From assembly GCA_045590155.1 (NCBI GenBank), contig JAZNQL010000021.1, forward strand, positions 1 through 64,000: a stretch of DNA of 64,000 bases. Reading direction: 5' to 3'. This DNA comes from JAZNQL01 sp045590155 (GTDB lineage Bacteria > Bacillota > Clostridia > UMGS1883 > UMGS1540). Below are positions 42,006 through 51,088 of this stretch, piece after piece. The notes beneath the pieces were generated by a model, which ran no database searches, was not told the DNA's origin, and saw only the letters and a list, made by a program, of their open reading frames with translations. Positions within the stretch are counted from its first letter, which is position 1, and each line of letters opens with the position of its first letter. A program made the position numbers and the translations under genes.

Positions 42006-42039
42006 ATAAAAAATTTTCTGAATTAGGAGATGGTCGATA

Positions 42040-43776
42040 ATGAAAAAATTAGTATCATTATTAGTATTGGTAGTATTTTTGGTAAGCTGTATGTCGAGCA
42101 TTGCTTTAGCAGAATCAGTAAATGCAAGTTACGACAATGCAAAAAAAGCAGTATCTGCAATTGTTTCTTCGCTTGAAGCAGTTACAGACCCTGTTTTACG
42201 TGCACAGGCATATTCACATTACCTTACATACTATATTGCAAGCGATGCACATATGGACGAACTTATTGCTCTTGTAAAGGCAGATGATATGTCATCGATA
42301 GATGTTATAGCAACATTAAATGCTGCAGGAATTGCAAAAAAAGATATGATTTTTCTTTTCCAGCTTGTAAAGAGTGTTCCCGAAGCTAGCAGAGCAGAAG
42401 CAGTAGAAGCTCATATTTCAAGAACACCTCAGACTCTTACCGCTGAAGAAATTGCATCTTTCGAAAGAGTTTTTGATGAACTGGTATCAGCAGAATTCCA
42501 GGCGACAATTGAAGAAGATTACGGTCTTACAGCAGTAGATTTCTATCCCTTCTTCAAAACATTTGATGGCCTTTTCATAATTAAAACAGAAGAGGGTCGT
42601 CTCGTTGTAGATACAATAAGCCCTGCTTTTGCAGAAGCGTTAGGCTCAATCATCGAAGAAGAAGATATTGACGAAATCAACGGCATAGCAATCACACAAC
42701 CCGAAGACCTTTTACAGGCTATCGTAAGTGAAATTGAAGAAAATGCAACAGAAGAACTTGTTGCAGACTTCAAGACAGTATTAGAATCAGTTAATGCATA
42801 TGCAGACATTACCTTTAATGATGCTATTTATGTATATGATGGCACAGAAAAGACAATTTTAGTTAATGCCACATTACCCGAAGGTGTAACAGTTACATAT
42901 GAATCAAATAAAGCAACTGAACCTGGCAGATATACTGCAAAGGCAACATTTTCTGGTGGCGAATACGACAACAAAGAACTTACAGCAACACTCATTATAG
43001 CACCTAAACCTGAAGATATATCCGTAAAATATAAAGTAACATTAACACTTAGTAAGGTTACAGACCTTCCTGAAGGATGGGAATGGAAAGATCCTTCACA
43101 GAAGGTAAAATTAGGCAAGGGAGTTTATACTGCAGTATTTACAGATGAACCCACTGGTCTTACAATAACCAAGGATGTAAATGTAAATGCTAAAAAGCAG
43201 TCATCAAATGGTGGTGTAGTTATAACACCTCCTGCAGAGGAAGAAAAAGTAACATTCACTGATATTGATGGTCACTGGGCAGAAGCTAATATTATCACAG
43301 CAGCAGAAAAAGGCTACTTTAATGGTTATGAAGATGGTAGCTTCGCACCTAATAATGGCGTAACCCGTCAGGAAATGGCAGTTGTTCTTGTAAGAGTACT
43401 CGGTTTAACAGAAAAACTTGGTACAGCAAAACTTCAGAACATAAGCGATGAAGCAGCAATCGCTGGTTGGGCAGCTCCTTCTGTAGCATTGCTCCTTGAA
43501 ATGGGTATCATCACAGGTTACGAAGATGGATCATTCAAACCCGAAGTTGTAATTACCCGTGAACAACTCTGTACAATACTTGCTCGCGCATTAACACAGA
43601 AACCTGCAACACTTAAGGATATGTCCTTTACAGATTACTCTGAATGGGCAAAAGATTATGTACAGACAATGTATACTCTCGGCGTAGTAGAAGGATTTGA
43701 AGATGGCACATTCAGAGGAACAAACTCTGTAACTCGTGCAGAAGCAGCAACAATGCTTTTAAGATACGCAAAATAA
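42040..43776 (+). CDS. S-layer protein with three C-terminal SLH domains
   Basis: A 578-residue exported protein. Signal peptide KKLVSLLVLVVFLVSCMSSIALA; residues 25-250 are helical; residues about 255-325 form an Ig-like or MBG-type domain (YDGTEKTILVNATLPEGVTV; GRYTAKATFSGGEYDNKEL); three SLH domains fill 403-578 (FTDIDGHWAEANIITAAEKG; GWAAPSVALLLEMGIITGYE; WAKDYVQTMYTLGVVEG). Likely an S-layer or outer-wall protein held by secondary polymer. AGGAGATGG before the ATG. Confidence 0.92.
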   Translation: MKKLVSLLVLVVFLVSCMSSIALAESVNASYDNAKKAVSAIVSSLEAVTDPVLRAQAYSHYLTYYIASDAHMDELIALVKADDMSSIDVIATLNAAGIAKKDMIFLFQLVKSVPEASRAEAVEAHISRTPQTLTAEEIASFERVFDELVSAEFQATIEEDYGLTAVDFYPFFKTFDGLFIIKTEEGRLVVDTISPAFAEALGSIIEEEDIDEINGIAITQPEDLLQAIVSEIEENATEELVADFKTVLESVNAYADITFNDAIYVYDGTEKTILVNATLPEGVTVTYESNKATEPGRYTAKATFSGGEYDNKELTATLIIAPKPEDISVKYKVTLTLSKVTDLPEGWEWKDPSQKVKLGKGVYTAVFTDEPTGLTITKDVNVNAKKQSSNGGVVITPPAEEEKVTFTDIDGHWAEANIITAAEKGYFNGYEDGSFAPNNGVTRQEMAVVLVRVLGLTEKLGTAKLQNISDEAAIAGWAAPSVALLLEMGIITGYEDGSFKPEVVITREQLCTILARALTQKPATLKDMSFTDYSEWAKDYVQTMYTLGVVEGFEDGTFRGTNSVTRAEAATMLLRYAK

Positions 43777-43788
43777 TTTAAATTTTAT

Positions 43789-43820
43789 AAAGCAGATAAA
43801 CGGTTTCGTTTATCTGCTTT
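43789..43820 (+). terminator. Terminator after the first SLH gene
   Basis: Perfect 14-bp stem AAAGCAGATAAACG (43789-43802) with CGTTTATCTGCTTT (43807-43820), loop GTTT, then a T-run. Confidence 0.95.
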
Positions 43821-43863
43821 TTTTATTTGTGGAGAGGAGTTTTTATTTTTAATATAGAATCGC

Positions 43864-43892
43864 TTGCTTTTTATTTAAAAATAAAGTATAAT
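43864..43892 (+). promoter_or_regulatory. Promoter for the second SLH gene
   Basis: TTGCTT (43864-43869), 17 bases, TATAAT (43887-43892), with AAAAAGGAG before ATG 43927. Confidence 0.7.
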
Positions 43893-43926
43893 GTAGTTGA
43901 ATATTTAAATAAAAAAGGAGAAAAAA

Positions 43927-45444
43927 ATGAAAAAGATAATAGCTTTAATATTATCTGTTATACTGGTTTTTGGTATAATAGGAACACAGGTATCAGCAAA
44001 TATGGCTGACCAGATAGTTGAAAAAATTGGAGAATATTCAAAAGAAGACCGTGCATCAATGATTCTTTTGATAAAATCATTTGTAGTAAGTGATAGCGGT
44101 GTTGATTTGCTTGTTGACGCAGTTAAAAAATATACTCCCTCATCTACCGATATGATAAGCGAAGTGATAGGCAAGCTTTTAGAATATTCTGATGAAGAAA
44201 CTTTGACTAAAGCATTTCTTTCGTTAAAGCTTATAGATGAAGATATAAGAGAAAAATATTACGATGCATTCAGAAATAAAGAAACTGTAAATCTTTCTTC
44301 AGAAGCAGAAAAACATGTTGATAAACTGGTTCAGAATCTTTTTGAAAATCCCGGTGCATTTTACGCAATTTGTGAAGAAGACGGAATAACAAACGAGGTT
44401 ATTGCAAAAACAATTTCAGCAATAGTTGAAATAAACGGAGGCAAAGCTCTCTTTACCGATTCGCCGATAGCAGGAAAACTTGAATACAAAACAGTTTCCT
44501 CATCAATGGAAAAACTTTTTTCTGAAGCATCATCATACGGTAAAGATAAAGCAGAATTTTTGGCAAAAATAAATTCAGATGCAGACTATATTACAGCAAT
44601 TAAAAAAGTTGGCGCAGAAATAGGACTTTATGAAGCAAAGAAAACCCCTGTAAATAATAACCAAGGACCTTCAGCTCCTTCTGTAAAACCTTCAGTTCCC
44701 GATAAAGACAAACTCGATAAATTTGAAATAAAAAATGCAGGCAAATATACTCAAGATGTAGCAAAAGATAATTTAATGCTCTATAAAATAGAAGGCGAGC
44801 AGTTAATACCTCAAAAATTCTTTGTAATAGAAAATGGTAAAGCTATTTGCCAGATTGAAACACCTGGCACATACGCATTTTTTGAAATAAACCCCGTTTT
44901 TGCCGACTGTGCAGGCCTTTGGGGAGAAAACTATATAACAAACCTCTATTACAGAGGCATAATTTCAGGCAGAGGCGAAAATGTATTTGACCCTAATGGT
45001 AAAATTACAAGAGAAGAGTTTGTAAAGCTTTTGTGTGAACTTTTCGGACTTACAGATAACGGAAATGCGCTTCCCTTTACAGATGTCCCCCGCGATGCAT
45101 GGTACTATAAATATGTAGCAGCAGCATACCAGAACGGACTTGTAAACGGCGTAAGTGCAACAGAATTCGGTACAGGTGCAAATATTTTAAGACAGGATAT
45201 GTGTAAAATAATCTGCTTGGCACTTTCAAAAACCGAAAATATGCCTGGCTATGATGCGTCAAGCGTTACAATAACTGACGAAAAAAATGTTAGCGAATAC
45301 GCGAAAGAATATGTAAAAGCACTTTATTCACTAGGACTGATTTCGGGCAACGAACGCGGAGAATTTATGCCATTGAATAATGCAACCAGACAGGAAACAG
45401 CAAAAATCATATATAATGTAATAAATCTTGCAGTAAAAAACTAA
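43927..45444 (+). CDS. S-layer-homology domain surface protein
   Basis: A 505-residue exported protein with signal peptide KKIIALILSVILVFGIIGTQVSA. Residues 25-240 are helical with repeated acidic segments, then a proline/serine linker (GPSAPSVKPSVPDKDK), a small beta domain around 265-320, and three SLH-like domains in 320-505 (FADCAGLWGENYITNLYYRG; FTDVPRDAWYYKYVAAAYQN; SEYAKEYVKALYSLGLISG). It follows the first SLH gene but has its own promoter and terminator. Likely an S-layer associated protein of unknown activity. Confidence 0.9.
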   Translation: MKKIIALILSVILVFGIIGTQVSANMADQIVEKIGEYSKEDRASMILLIKSFVVSDSGVDLLVDAVKKYTPSSTDMISEVIGKLLEYSDEETLTKAFLSLKLIDEDIREKYYDAFRNKETVNLSSEAEKHVDKLVQNLFENPGAFYAICEEDGITNEVIAKTISAIVEINGGKALFTDSPIAGKLEYKTVSSSMEKLFSEASSYGKDKAEFLAKINSDADYITAIKKVGAEIGLYEAKKTPVNNNQGPSAPSVKPSVPDKDKLDKFEIKNAGKYTQDVAKDNLMLYKIEGEQLIPQKFFVIENGKAICQIETPGTYAFFEINPVFADCAGLWGENYITNLYYRGIISGRGENVFDPNGKITREEFVKLLCELFGLTDNGNALPFTDVPRDAWYYKYVAAAYQNGLVNGVSATEFGTGANILRQDMCKIICLALSKTENMPGYDASSVTITDEKNVSEYAKEYVKALYSLGLISGNERGEFMPLNNATRQETAKIIYNVINLAVKN

Positions 45445-45450
45445 AAAACA

Positions 45451-45481
45451 AAAAGGCGGTGTAAAAACTACACCGCCTTTT
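45451..45481. terminator. Bidirectional terminator between the SLH gene and rodA
   Basis: AAAAGGCGGTGTA (45451-45463) with TACACCGCCTTTT (45469-45481), loop AAAAC. It lies between converging genes and shares its stem with the terminator at 38862. Confidence 0.93.
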
Positions 45482-45492
45482 AATATAAAATT

Positions 45493-46602
45493 TTAAAATC
45501 TCAATCCTTTTTTTCTTATTTTAACATTTACTATGAGTGCAATGGCAAGCATACTTGCAAGCATATTAGAACCACCATAGCTTACAAAAGGAAGAGGAAT
45601 ACCTGTTACCGGCAAAAGTGCAAGGCACATACATATATTTTCAAGCACATGGAATAAAAACATACATCCTACTCCAATACCAATCATTTCGCCCAAAATA
45701 TCGCGGGATTCAGATGCAATAACAAAACATCTTACAACAATTACAACCAAAGCCGCAATAAGAATAATAGAACCCCAAAGTCCAAGTTCCTCACCAATAA
45801 CCGCAAAAATGAAGTCGGTTTGTTTTTCAGGCAAATAACCCATCTGTGTTTGAACACCGTTGCCAACACCTTGTCCTAAAATCTTACCCGAGCCTATTGC
45901 AATTTTAGATTGAAGAACATGGTATCCGGAACCTGTCGGGTCAAGGTCAGGATTTAGAAAAGCAAGAATTCTGTTTTTCTGATAATCCTTTAAAAGGAAA
46001 AACCATGCAAGAGGCAAAATTGCCGCCAGAACAGAAAAAAGACCTATAATATATTTTCTGTCAATACCTGCAATAAAAAGCATACCCATTGCAATAAAAA
46101 TAAAAACAAGCGCAGTTCCCATATCCGGCTGGAGTAAAATAAGACCTACCAAAGCCGCAACGTGTAAAAGTAATAAAACTATGTTCAAAGGTCTGTTCAA
46201 ATCATTTTTAACAGTTTCAATATGCTTTGCAAAGGTAATAATAAACGTAACTTTAATTATTTCGGAAGGCTGAATACCAACAGGACCTATCCTTATCCAT
46301 GAATTGGAACCAATGTCGTCACCAGTACCGAATATCAAAACCAAAACAAGCAAAATAATATTAAGACCGAATAAATAAGGTGCAAGCTGACAAATGTAAT
46401 CATAGTCAATTTTTGATATAAGATATACCGCCAAAGCACCTATAAAAAAAGCCACAGCCTGAACTATTAAAAAACGAGCTTGTGCCATCGACTTTGTAGA
46501 ACTGTAAATAGCAACAAAACCAATTATAACCGAAACCAGTACAGGTATACAAATCCATATATCAAGCCAAGAAAATAAGCCTTTTTTTCTTTTAAAAGCC
46601 AA
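45493..46602 (-). CDS. rodA: RodA/FtsW-family peptidoglycan glycosyltransferase
   Basis: SEDS-family membrane glycosyltransferase polymerising lipid II, working with a class B PBP. The 369-residue protein has about ten membrane helices, the SEDS segments GPVGIQPSEIIKVTFII and LLQPDMGTALVF, and the C-terminal PVTGIPLPFVSYGGSNM. RodA is favoured over FtsW by the lead SWLDIWICIPVLVSVIIGFVAIYS. Start TTG 46602 fits TAGGAGTG 8 bases upstream. It has a separate promoter; no mreBCD is in the window. Confidence 0.9.
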   Translation of the reverse strand: MAFKRKKGLFSWLDIWICIPVLVSVIIGFVAIYSSTKSMAQARFLIVQAVAFFIGALAVYLISKIDYDYICQLAPYLFGLNIILLVLVLIFGTGDDIGSNSWIRIGPVGIQPSEIIKVTFIITFAKHIETVKNDLNRPLNIVLLLLHVAALVGLILLQPDMGTALVFIFIAMGMLFIAGIDRKYIIGLFSVLAAILPLAWFFLLKDYQKNRILAFLNPDLDPTGSGYHVLQSKIAIGSGKILGQGVGNGVQTQMGYLPEKQTDFIFAVIGEELGLWGSIILIAALVVIVVRCFVIASESRDILGEMIGIGVGCMFLFHVLENICMCLALLPVTGIPLPFVSYGGSNMLASMLAIALIVNVKIRKKGLRF

Positions 46603-46624
46603 TAGAATCACTCCTAACAATTAG

Positions 46625-46653
46625 ATTATACCAAATTTAAACTTACAATACAA
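46625..46653 (-). promoter_or_regulatory. Promoter for rodA
   Basis: On the minus strand TTGTAT (46653-46648), 17 bases, TATAAT (46630-46625), giving a very short leader of about 16 bases before start 46602. Confidence 0.65.
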
Positions 46654-46752
46654 TAAAAAATAAATCTTTTTATTACTCTTTTTCTAAAAAAGACAAAAGG
46701 GTTTGCAAACATAAGTAAAATATGGTAAAATAAAAACAAAGGAGTGACTGTT

Positions 46753-47430
46753 ATGCACGAACATGAAGGACACAGAGAAAGAATGAAACAACGCTTCTTA
46801 AAAAGCGGGCTTGAAAGTATGGCACCTCACGAGGTTTTAGAAATGCTTCTTTTTTATACAAATGCAAGACGTGACACAAATCCACTAGGACATGCGTTAA
46901 TTTCCGAATTTGGAAGCGTAGCAAATGTACTTGATGCAGATATAGAACACCTTTGTTCAGTAAAAGGTATAGGCGAAAACACTGCCATATTCATAAAATT
47001 CATTTCACAACTGAATAATTATTACGCAAAAAGCAAATGGCAGGAAAGGCCACGTCTTTTAAATGTGACAGAGGTAGGGACTTATCTTGTTGATTATATA
47101 GGAGAAAAAACAACCGAAGGCTTTTATGTTGTATGCTTTGATGTTTCGAAAAAAGTAATAATAACAGAAAAAGTATCAGAAGGCTCAATAGCAAAAATAC
47201 CTGTTGACCCAAGAAAGGTAGTGGCTACGGCTTTAAAACATAGAGCGACAAGCGTTGTACTTGCCCACAATCATCCTTCAGGAACACTTCATCCTTCAAG
47301 TGAGGATATTGTGCTTACAAAGAAGCTGTGTCAGGCACTCGAAAGTATAGATATAGAAGTTACAGACCATATAATAGTAGCGGCAAAATCTTTTGTCAGC
47401 CTTTCAGAAAGAGGACTTATGCCGCAATAA
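46753..47430 (+). CDS. radC: RadC family JAMM-domain protein
   Basis: A 225-residue protein with an N-terminal helix-hairpin-helix region (SVKGIGENTAIFIKF) and the JAMM metalloprotease-like motif HNHPSGTLHPSSED near residues 174-187. RadC was named for DNA repair, but the role is disputed. ATG 46753 is chosen for GGAG 8 bases upstream; a GTG at 46744 overlaps that site. A weak TTGCAA-17-TAAAAT promoter lies at 46703-46731. It is followed by polA 18 bases later. Confidence 0.93.
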   Translation: MHEHEGHRERMKQRFLKSGLESMAPHEVLEMLLFYTNARRDTNPLGHALISEFGSVANVLDADIEHLCSVKGIGENTAIFIKFISQLNNYYAKSKWQERPRLLNVTEVGTYLVDYIGEKTTEGFYVVCFDVSKKVIITEKVSEGSIAKIPVDPRKVVATALKHRATSVVLAHNHPSGTLHPSSEDIVLTKKLCQALESIDIEVTDHIIVAAKSFVSLSERGLMPQ

Positions 47431-47448
47431 GCAAAGAAGGTTTTTAAA

Positions 47449-49959
47449 TTGAAAAAAATTCTGGTAGTTGACGGTAACAGCATAATAAACCGTGCGTTTT
47501 ACGCAATAAGAAATATGACCGCACCAAACGGTCTTTCAACCAACGGCATTTTTGGATTCTTAAACATATTTTTCAAAAATATGGAGGAAGTTTCTCCTGA
47601 CGGTGTAGCAGTAACATTTGACCTTCGGGCACCAACCTTCCGCCATAAAGAGTATGAACTTTATAAAGCAAACCGACACGGGATGCCTGACGAACTTGCA
47701 GAGCAAATGCCTGTTTTAAAAGATATATTGCGCGCAATGAACGTTACAATTTTAGAAATCGAAGGATATGAAGCCGACGATGTAATAGGAACAGTAGCAA
47801 AAAGATGCGAAAAAGAAGATTACGAATGTTATATAGTAACAGGAGATAAAGATGACTTACAGCTTGCAAGTCAGAAAACAAAAATACTTCTTACAACCAC
47901 AGCAAAAGGACAAACCACCACGTCAGTATATACCGATAAAGAAGTAATAGAACGTTACGGAGTAACTCCCTTGCAGTTTATCGATATAAAAGGTCTTATG
48001 GGCGACTCATCCGACAATATTCCCGGAGTAGCCGGGATAGGCGAAAAAACTGCTATGAGCCTTATAAGCGAATACGGTTCAATAGACAACCTCTATAAAA
48101 ATCTTGAAAACGGAAAAATAAAAGGAGCAACCCTTACAAAACTTCGTGAGGGGCAGGAGAGTGCAATCTTAAGCCGTCATCTTGCAACCATCGTTTGCGA
48201 CGTTCCCATAGAATTTGAACTTTCTGATTTAGAAGTAAAACCCTACAATACAGAACAACTTGCAAAACTTTTCGAAAGCTTGCAGTTTAAAAGCTTTTTA
48301 AAGAAACTTGATATTACAGTTTTAAAAGAAGAAATATCGGCAGAAAAAGAAGAAATTACCGAGGATATATTAGAAAGCATAGTATCGTCAGAAGAAATGA
48401 ATTACTATTTTGATGGGGAAGAAATTACGGTATGCTTTAATGGAAAAATATATTTTGGTGCTGCCAAAAAATTTGCAAAAATAATCAAAAACGAAAAAGT
48501 AAAAAAAATAACACACGATGCAAAAAATCATATAATATATTTTTCTAAGATTGGCATAGAATATAAAGCACTTGCATTTGATACTGCAATAGCAGCTTAT
48601 ATATTAGACCCAGCAAGAGCAAAATATGTATATGGAGAGATTTGCGAAAAATATCTTCAAAAAACGGCACGATCGGGATTTGAAGCTATTTTGATAAACG
48701 AACTTTATAATACTTTAAATAAAGAACTTAAGGAAAATGATCAGGAAAAACTGTATTATGAAATAGAACTTCCTTTAGTAGAAATTCTTGCAAAAATGCA
48801 AAGCACAGGATTTTTAGCAGATAAAGAAAAACTGAAGGAACTTTCTGCCCAGTACGGTAAAGATTTACAAAGCCTTGAAACCGCAATTTATATGCAGTCT
48901 GGAGAGACATTTAATATAAATTCTCCAAAACAACTTGGCGAAGTTTTGTTTGAAAAAATGGGATTACCTCCCATCAAAAAAAATAAATCAGGCTACTCAA
49001 CCGATGCGGATGTTATGAAAAAACTAGCAGATAAACATCCCATAATAAATGACATACTTGATTATAGAGCATTAAGTAAATTAAAATCCACTTATGCTGA
49101 TGGCTTGCAGGAAGTAATAGGAGAAGACGGAAGGATACATTCTTCATTCAATCAAACAGTTACAACAACAGGAAGAATCAGTTCAAACGAGCCTAATATG
49201 CAAAACATTCCTGTAAAGACAGAACTTGGCAGAGAACTTCGGAGAGTATTTATAGCACAAGACGAATATGTTTTGATAGATGCCGACTATTCACAAATAG
49301 AACTTCGTGTTTTGGCGCACATGTCAAAAGACAAAAAAATGCAGGATGCATTTTTGATGGATGAAGATATTCATACAAAAACGGCAGCAGAAGTGTTCGG
49401 TGTTGCAGAATTTATGGTAACTCCCGAAATGCGTTCCCGTGCCAAAGCAGTTAATTTTGGCATTGTGTACGGCATAGGCGACTTCACTTTGGGAGAAAAC
49501 TTGGGAATAAGCAGAAAACAAGCTAAAGAGTATATAGAAAACTATTTAAAAACATACTCAGAGGTAGATCGATTTATGAAAGAAACAGTAGAAGAAGCAC
49601 ATAAAACAGGCTATGTAAAAACTATGCTTGACAGAAGACGCTATATCCCTGAAATACTTTCAAGTAAATATCTTCTTCGCTCTTTTGGAGAACGTGCAGC
49701 ACAAAATGCACCAATACAGGGCAGTGCGGCAGACATAATAAAAATAGCCATGATACGAGTTTATGACGCATTAAAAAAAGAAGCGCCAAAATCCCGTCTT
49801 ATATTGCAGGTGCACGACGAACTTATAGTTGAAGCACATATTTCAGAAAAAGAAAAAGTACAAAAGATAATAAAACGAGAAATGGAAAACGCATACCCTA
49901 TGTCGGTTCCTCTGAAAGTTGACATAGGAGAAGGAAAGAGTTGGTATGATGCAAAATAA
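47449..49959 (+). CDS. polA: DNA polymerase I
   Basis: Repair and Okazaki-fragment polymerase. The 836-residue protein has the N-terminal 5'-3' exonuclease (VVDGNSIINRAFYAIRNM; TGDKDDLQLAS; GLMGDSSDNIPGVAGIGEKT), a middle exonuclease-like domain and the C-terminal polymerase with DADYSQIELRVLAHMS, the O-helix region RSRAKAVNFGIVYGIGDFTL and QVHDELIVE. The middle domain keeps fold but not the DxE metal residues (FDGEEITVCFNG), so proofreading is probably absent, as in Bacillus. TTG start behind AAGAAGG. Overlaps coaE by 14 bases. Confidence 0.96.
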   Translation: MKKILVVDGNSIINRAFYAIRNMTAPNGLSTNGIFGFLNIFFKNMEEVSPDGVAVTFDLRAPTFRHKEYELYKANRHGMPDELAEQMPVLKDILRAMNVTILEIEGYEADDVIGTVAKRCEKEDYECYIVTGDKDDLQLASQKTKILLTTTAKGQTTTSVYTDKEVIERYGVTPLQFIDIKGLMGDSSDNIPGVAGIGEKTAMSLISEYGSIDNLYKNLENGKIKGATLTKLREGQESAILSRHLATIVCDVPIEFELSDLEVKPYNTEQLAKLFESLQFKSFLKKLDITVLKEEISAEKEEITEDILESIVSSEEMNYYFDGEEITVCFNGKIYFGAAKKFAKIIKNEKVKKITHDAKNHIIYFSKIGIEYKALAFDTAIAAYILDPARAKYVYGEICEKYLQKTARSGFEAILINELYNTLNKELKENDQEKLYYEIELPLVEILAKMQSTGFLADKEKLKELSAQYGKDLQSLETAIYMQSGETFNINSPKQLGEVLFEKMGLPPIKKNKSGYSTDADVMKKLADKHPIINDILDYRALSKLKSTYADGLQEVIGEDGRIHSSFNQTVTTTGRISSNEPNMQNIPVKTELGRELRRVFIAQDEYVLIDADYSQIELRVLAHMSKDKKMQDAFLMDEDIHTKTAAEVFGVAEFMVTPEMRSRAKAVNFGIVYGIGDFTLGENLGISRKQAKEYIENYLKTYSEVDRFMKETVEEAHKTGYVKTMLDRRRYIPEILSSKYLLRSFGERAAQNAPIQGSAADIIKIAMIRVYDALKKEAPKSRLILQVHDELIVEAHISEKEKVQKIIKREMENAYPMSVPLKVDIGEGKSWYDAK

Positions 49960-50515
49960 GAAAGTTATATGGCTCACAGGCGGAAGCGGAAGCGGAAAGA
50001 GTATGGTTGCGAAGTTTTTTAAAGAACGCGGCTGTACAATAATAGATGCAGACCTGATATCCCATCAAATAATGAAAAAAGGAACCCCGGCTTACAAAGA
50101 AACAGTAAAGGCTTTCGGGGAGGGAATACTTTTTCCTGACGGAGAAATAGACAGAAGGGGTCTTGGTGGAATAATCTTTGAAGATTCAGAAAAAAGAGCC
50201 ATTTTAAACGGAATAACCCATAAGTATATACGCGACGAAATAATCCGTCAAAGCGTTGGCAACGGCGTATTTGTTGTAGATGCACCTTTGCCCGATTTCG
50301 GCGTGCCGTGCGATATGACGATAGTAGTGCATTCCGACAGAGAAACACGCATAAAGCGTATAATGGAAAGAGATAATATCGACAGAAAGTATGCAGAAAA
50401 CAGGATAGAATCACAACCTCTTGAAGAAGAGTATGAAAGATTTGCCGATATAATAATAAATAATTTGGGCGATCCCGAGCAGTTAAGAAAACAAGTCGAG
50501 CAGGTGGAACTTTGA
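49946..50515 (+). CDS. coaE: Dephospho-CoA kinase
   Basis: Last step of coenzyme A synthesis: phosphorylates the ribose 3'-OH of dephospho-CoA. The 189-residue P-loop kinase has WLTGGSGSGKS (9-19), DADLISHQIMKKG, the lid region RIKRIMERDN and DIIINNLG. Start at ATG 49946; an ATG one codon later is equally possible. polA-coaE-lytic transglycosylase is a known Clostridia order; here all three overlap or nearly touch. Confidence 0.95.
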   Translation: MMQNKKVIWLTGGSGSGKSMVAKFFKERGCTIIDADLISHQIMKKGTPAYKETVKAFGEGILFPDGEIDRRGLGGIIFEDSEKRAILNGITHKYIRDEIIRQSVGNGVFVVDAPLPDFGVPCDMTIVVHSDRETRIKRIMERDNIDRKYAENRIESQPLEEEYERFADIIINNLGDPEQLRKQVEQVEL

Positions 50516-51063
50516 AAAAACTTATAAGGTTTATAATTTTTTTACTTATATTGATAATAGCATTAAAAGCCTTTCTACAATTATTTCCATTGCACTACCG
50601 TCAAACACTTGACGAGGCAGCTGTAAAATACGGAATAGACAATACTCTTTTTGCAGCTCTTGTAAAAACAGAAAGCAATTTTAACGAAACAGCAGTTTCA
50701 AAAGCAGGAGCAAAAGGACTTGCACAAATCACAACCGAAACAGCCGAGTGGTGTGCAAATAAAATGGGCTTATCAGAATATGACCTTTTTAACCCTTACG
50801 ATAATATAGAGATATCAGCTTTTTATTTTTCTTATCTTCTCGGGCAGTTTGAAGGGGATGAAACTTTAGCTCTGGCAGCATATAACGCAGGGCAGGGCAA
50901 TGTGTTAAAATGGATTTCAACCCCAAAGTATTCGCCTGACGGAAAAACCTTACAGAATATTCCGTTTGAAGAAACCGAAAAATATATCAAAAAAATAAAT
51001 TTTTATCAAAAGGTATACCGAAACATATATAAAATATCAGACTATATAAAAAAGGAGATGTAA
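50512..51063 (+). CDS. Membrane-anchored lytic transglycosylase (Slt type)
   Basis: Cuts peptidoglycan glycan strands leaving anhydro-MurNAc. The 183-residue protein has an N-terminal membrane anchor (LIRFIIFLLILIIALKAFLQLF) and an SLT domain with catalytic Glu in VKTESNFNETAVS, the KAGAKGLAQI motif and LALAAYNAGQGNV. The TTG start at 50512 overlaps the coaE stop; the weak GGTGG site suggests coupled translation. Confidence 0.93.
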   Translation: MKKLIRFIIFLLILIIALKAFLQLFPLHYRQTLDEAAVKYGIDNTLFAALVKTESNFNETAVSKAGAKGLAQITTETAEWCANKMGLSEYDLFNPYDNIEISAFYFSYLLGQFEGDETLALAAYNAGQGNVLKWISTPKYSPDGKTLQNIPFEETEKYIKKINFYQKVYRNIYKISDYIKKEM

Positions 51064-51088
51064 AAAATTTTTTTACATCTCCTTTTTT
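51048..51088 (+). terminator. Terminator after the lytic transglycosylase gene
   Basis: An A/T-rich stem of about 19 bp (51048-51066 with 51069-51088), core AAGGAGATGTAAAA/TTTTACATCTCCTT. It contains the stop codon of the gene. Confidence 0.85.

Noticed and set aside
43827..44009. 60-residue + frame before the second SLH gene
   Set aside because: It overlaps the signal-peptide start of the SLH gene in another frame, contains the promoter and has no ribosome site or family resemblance.
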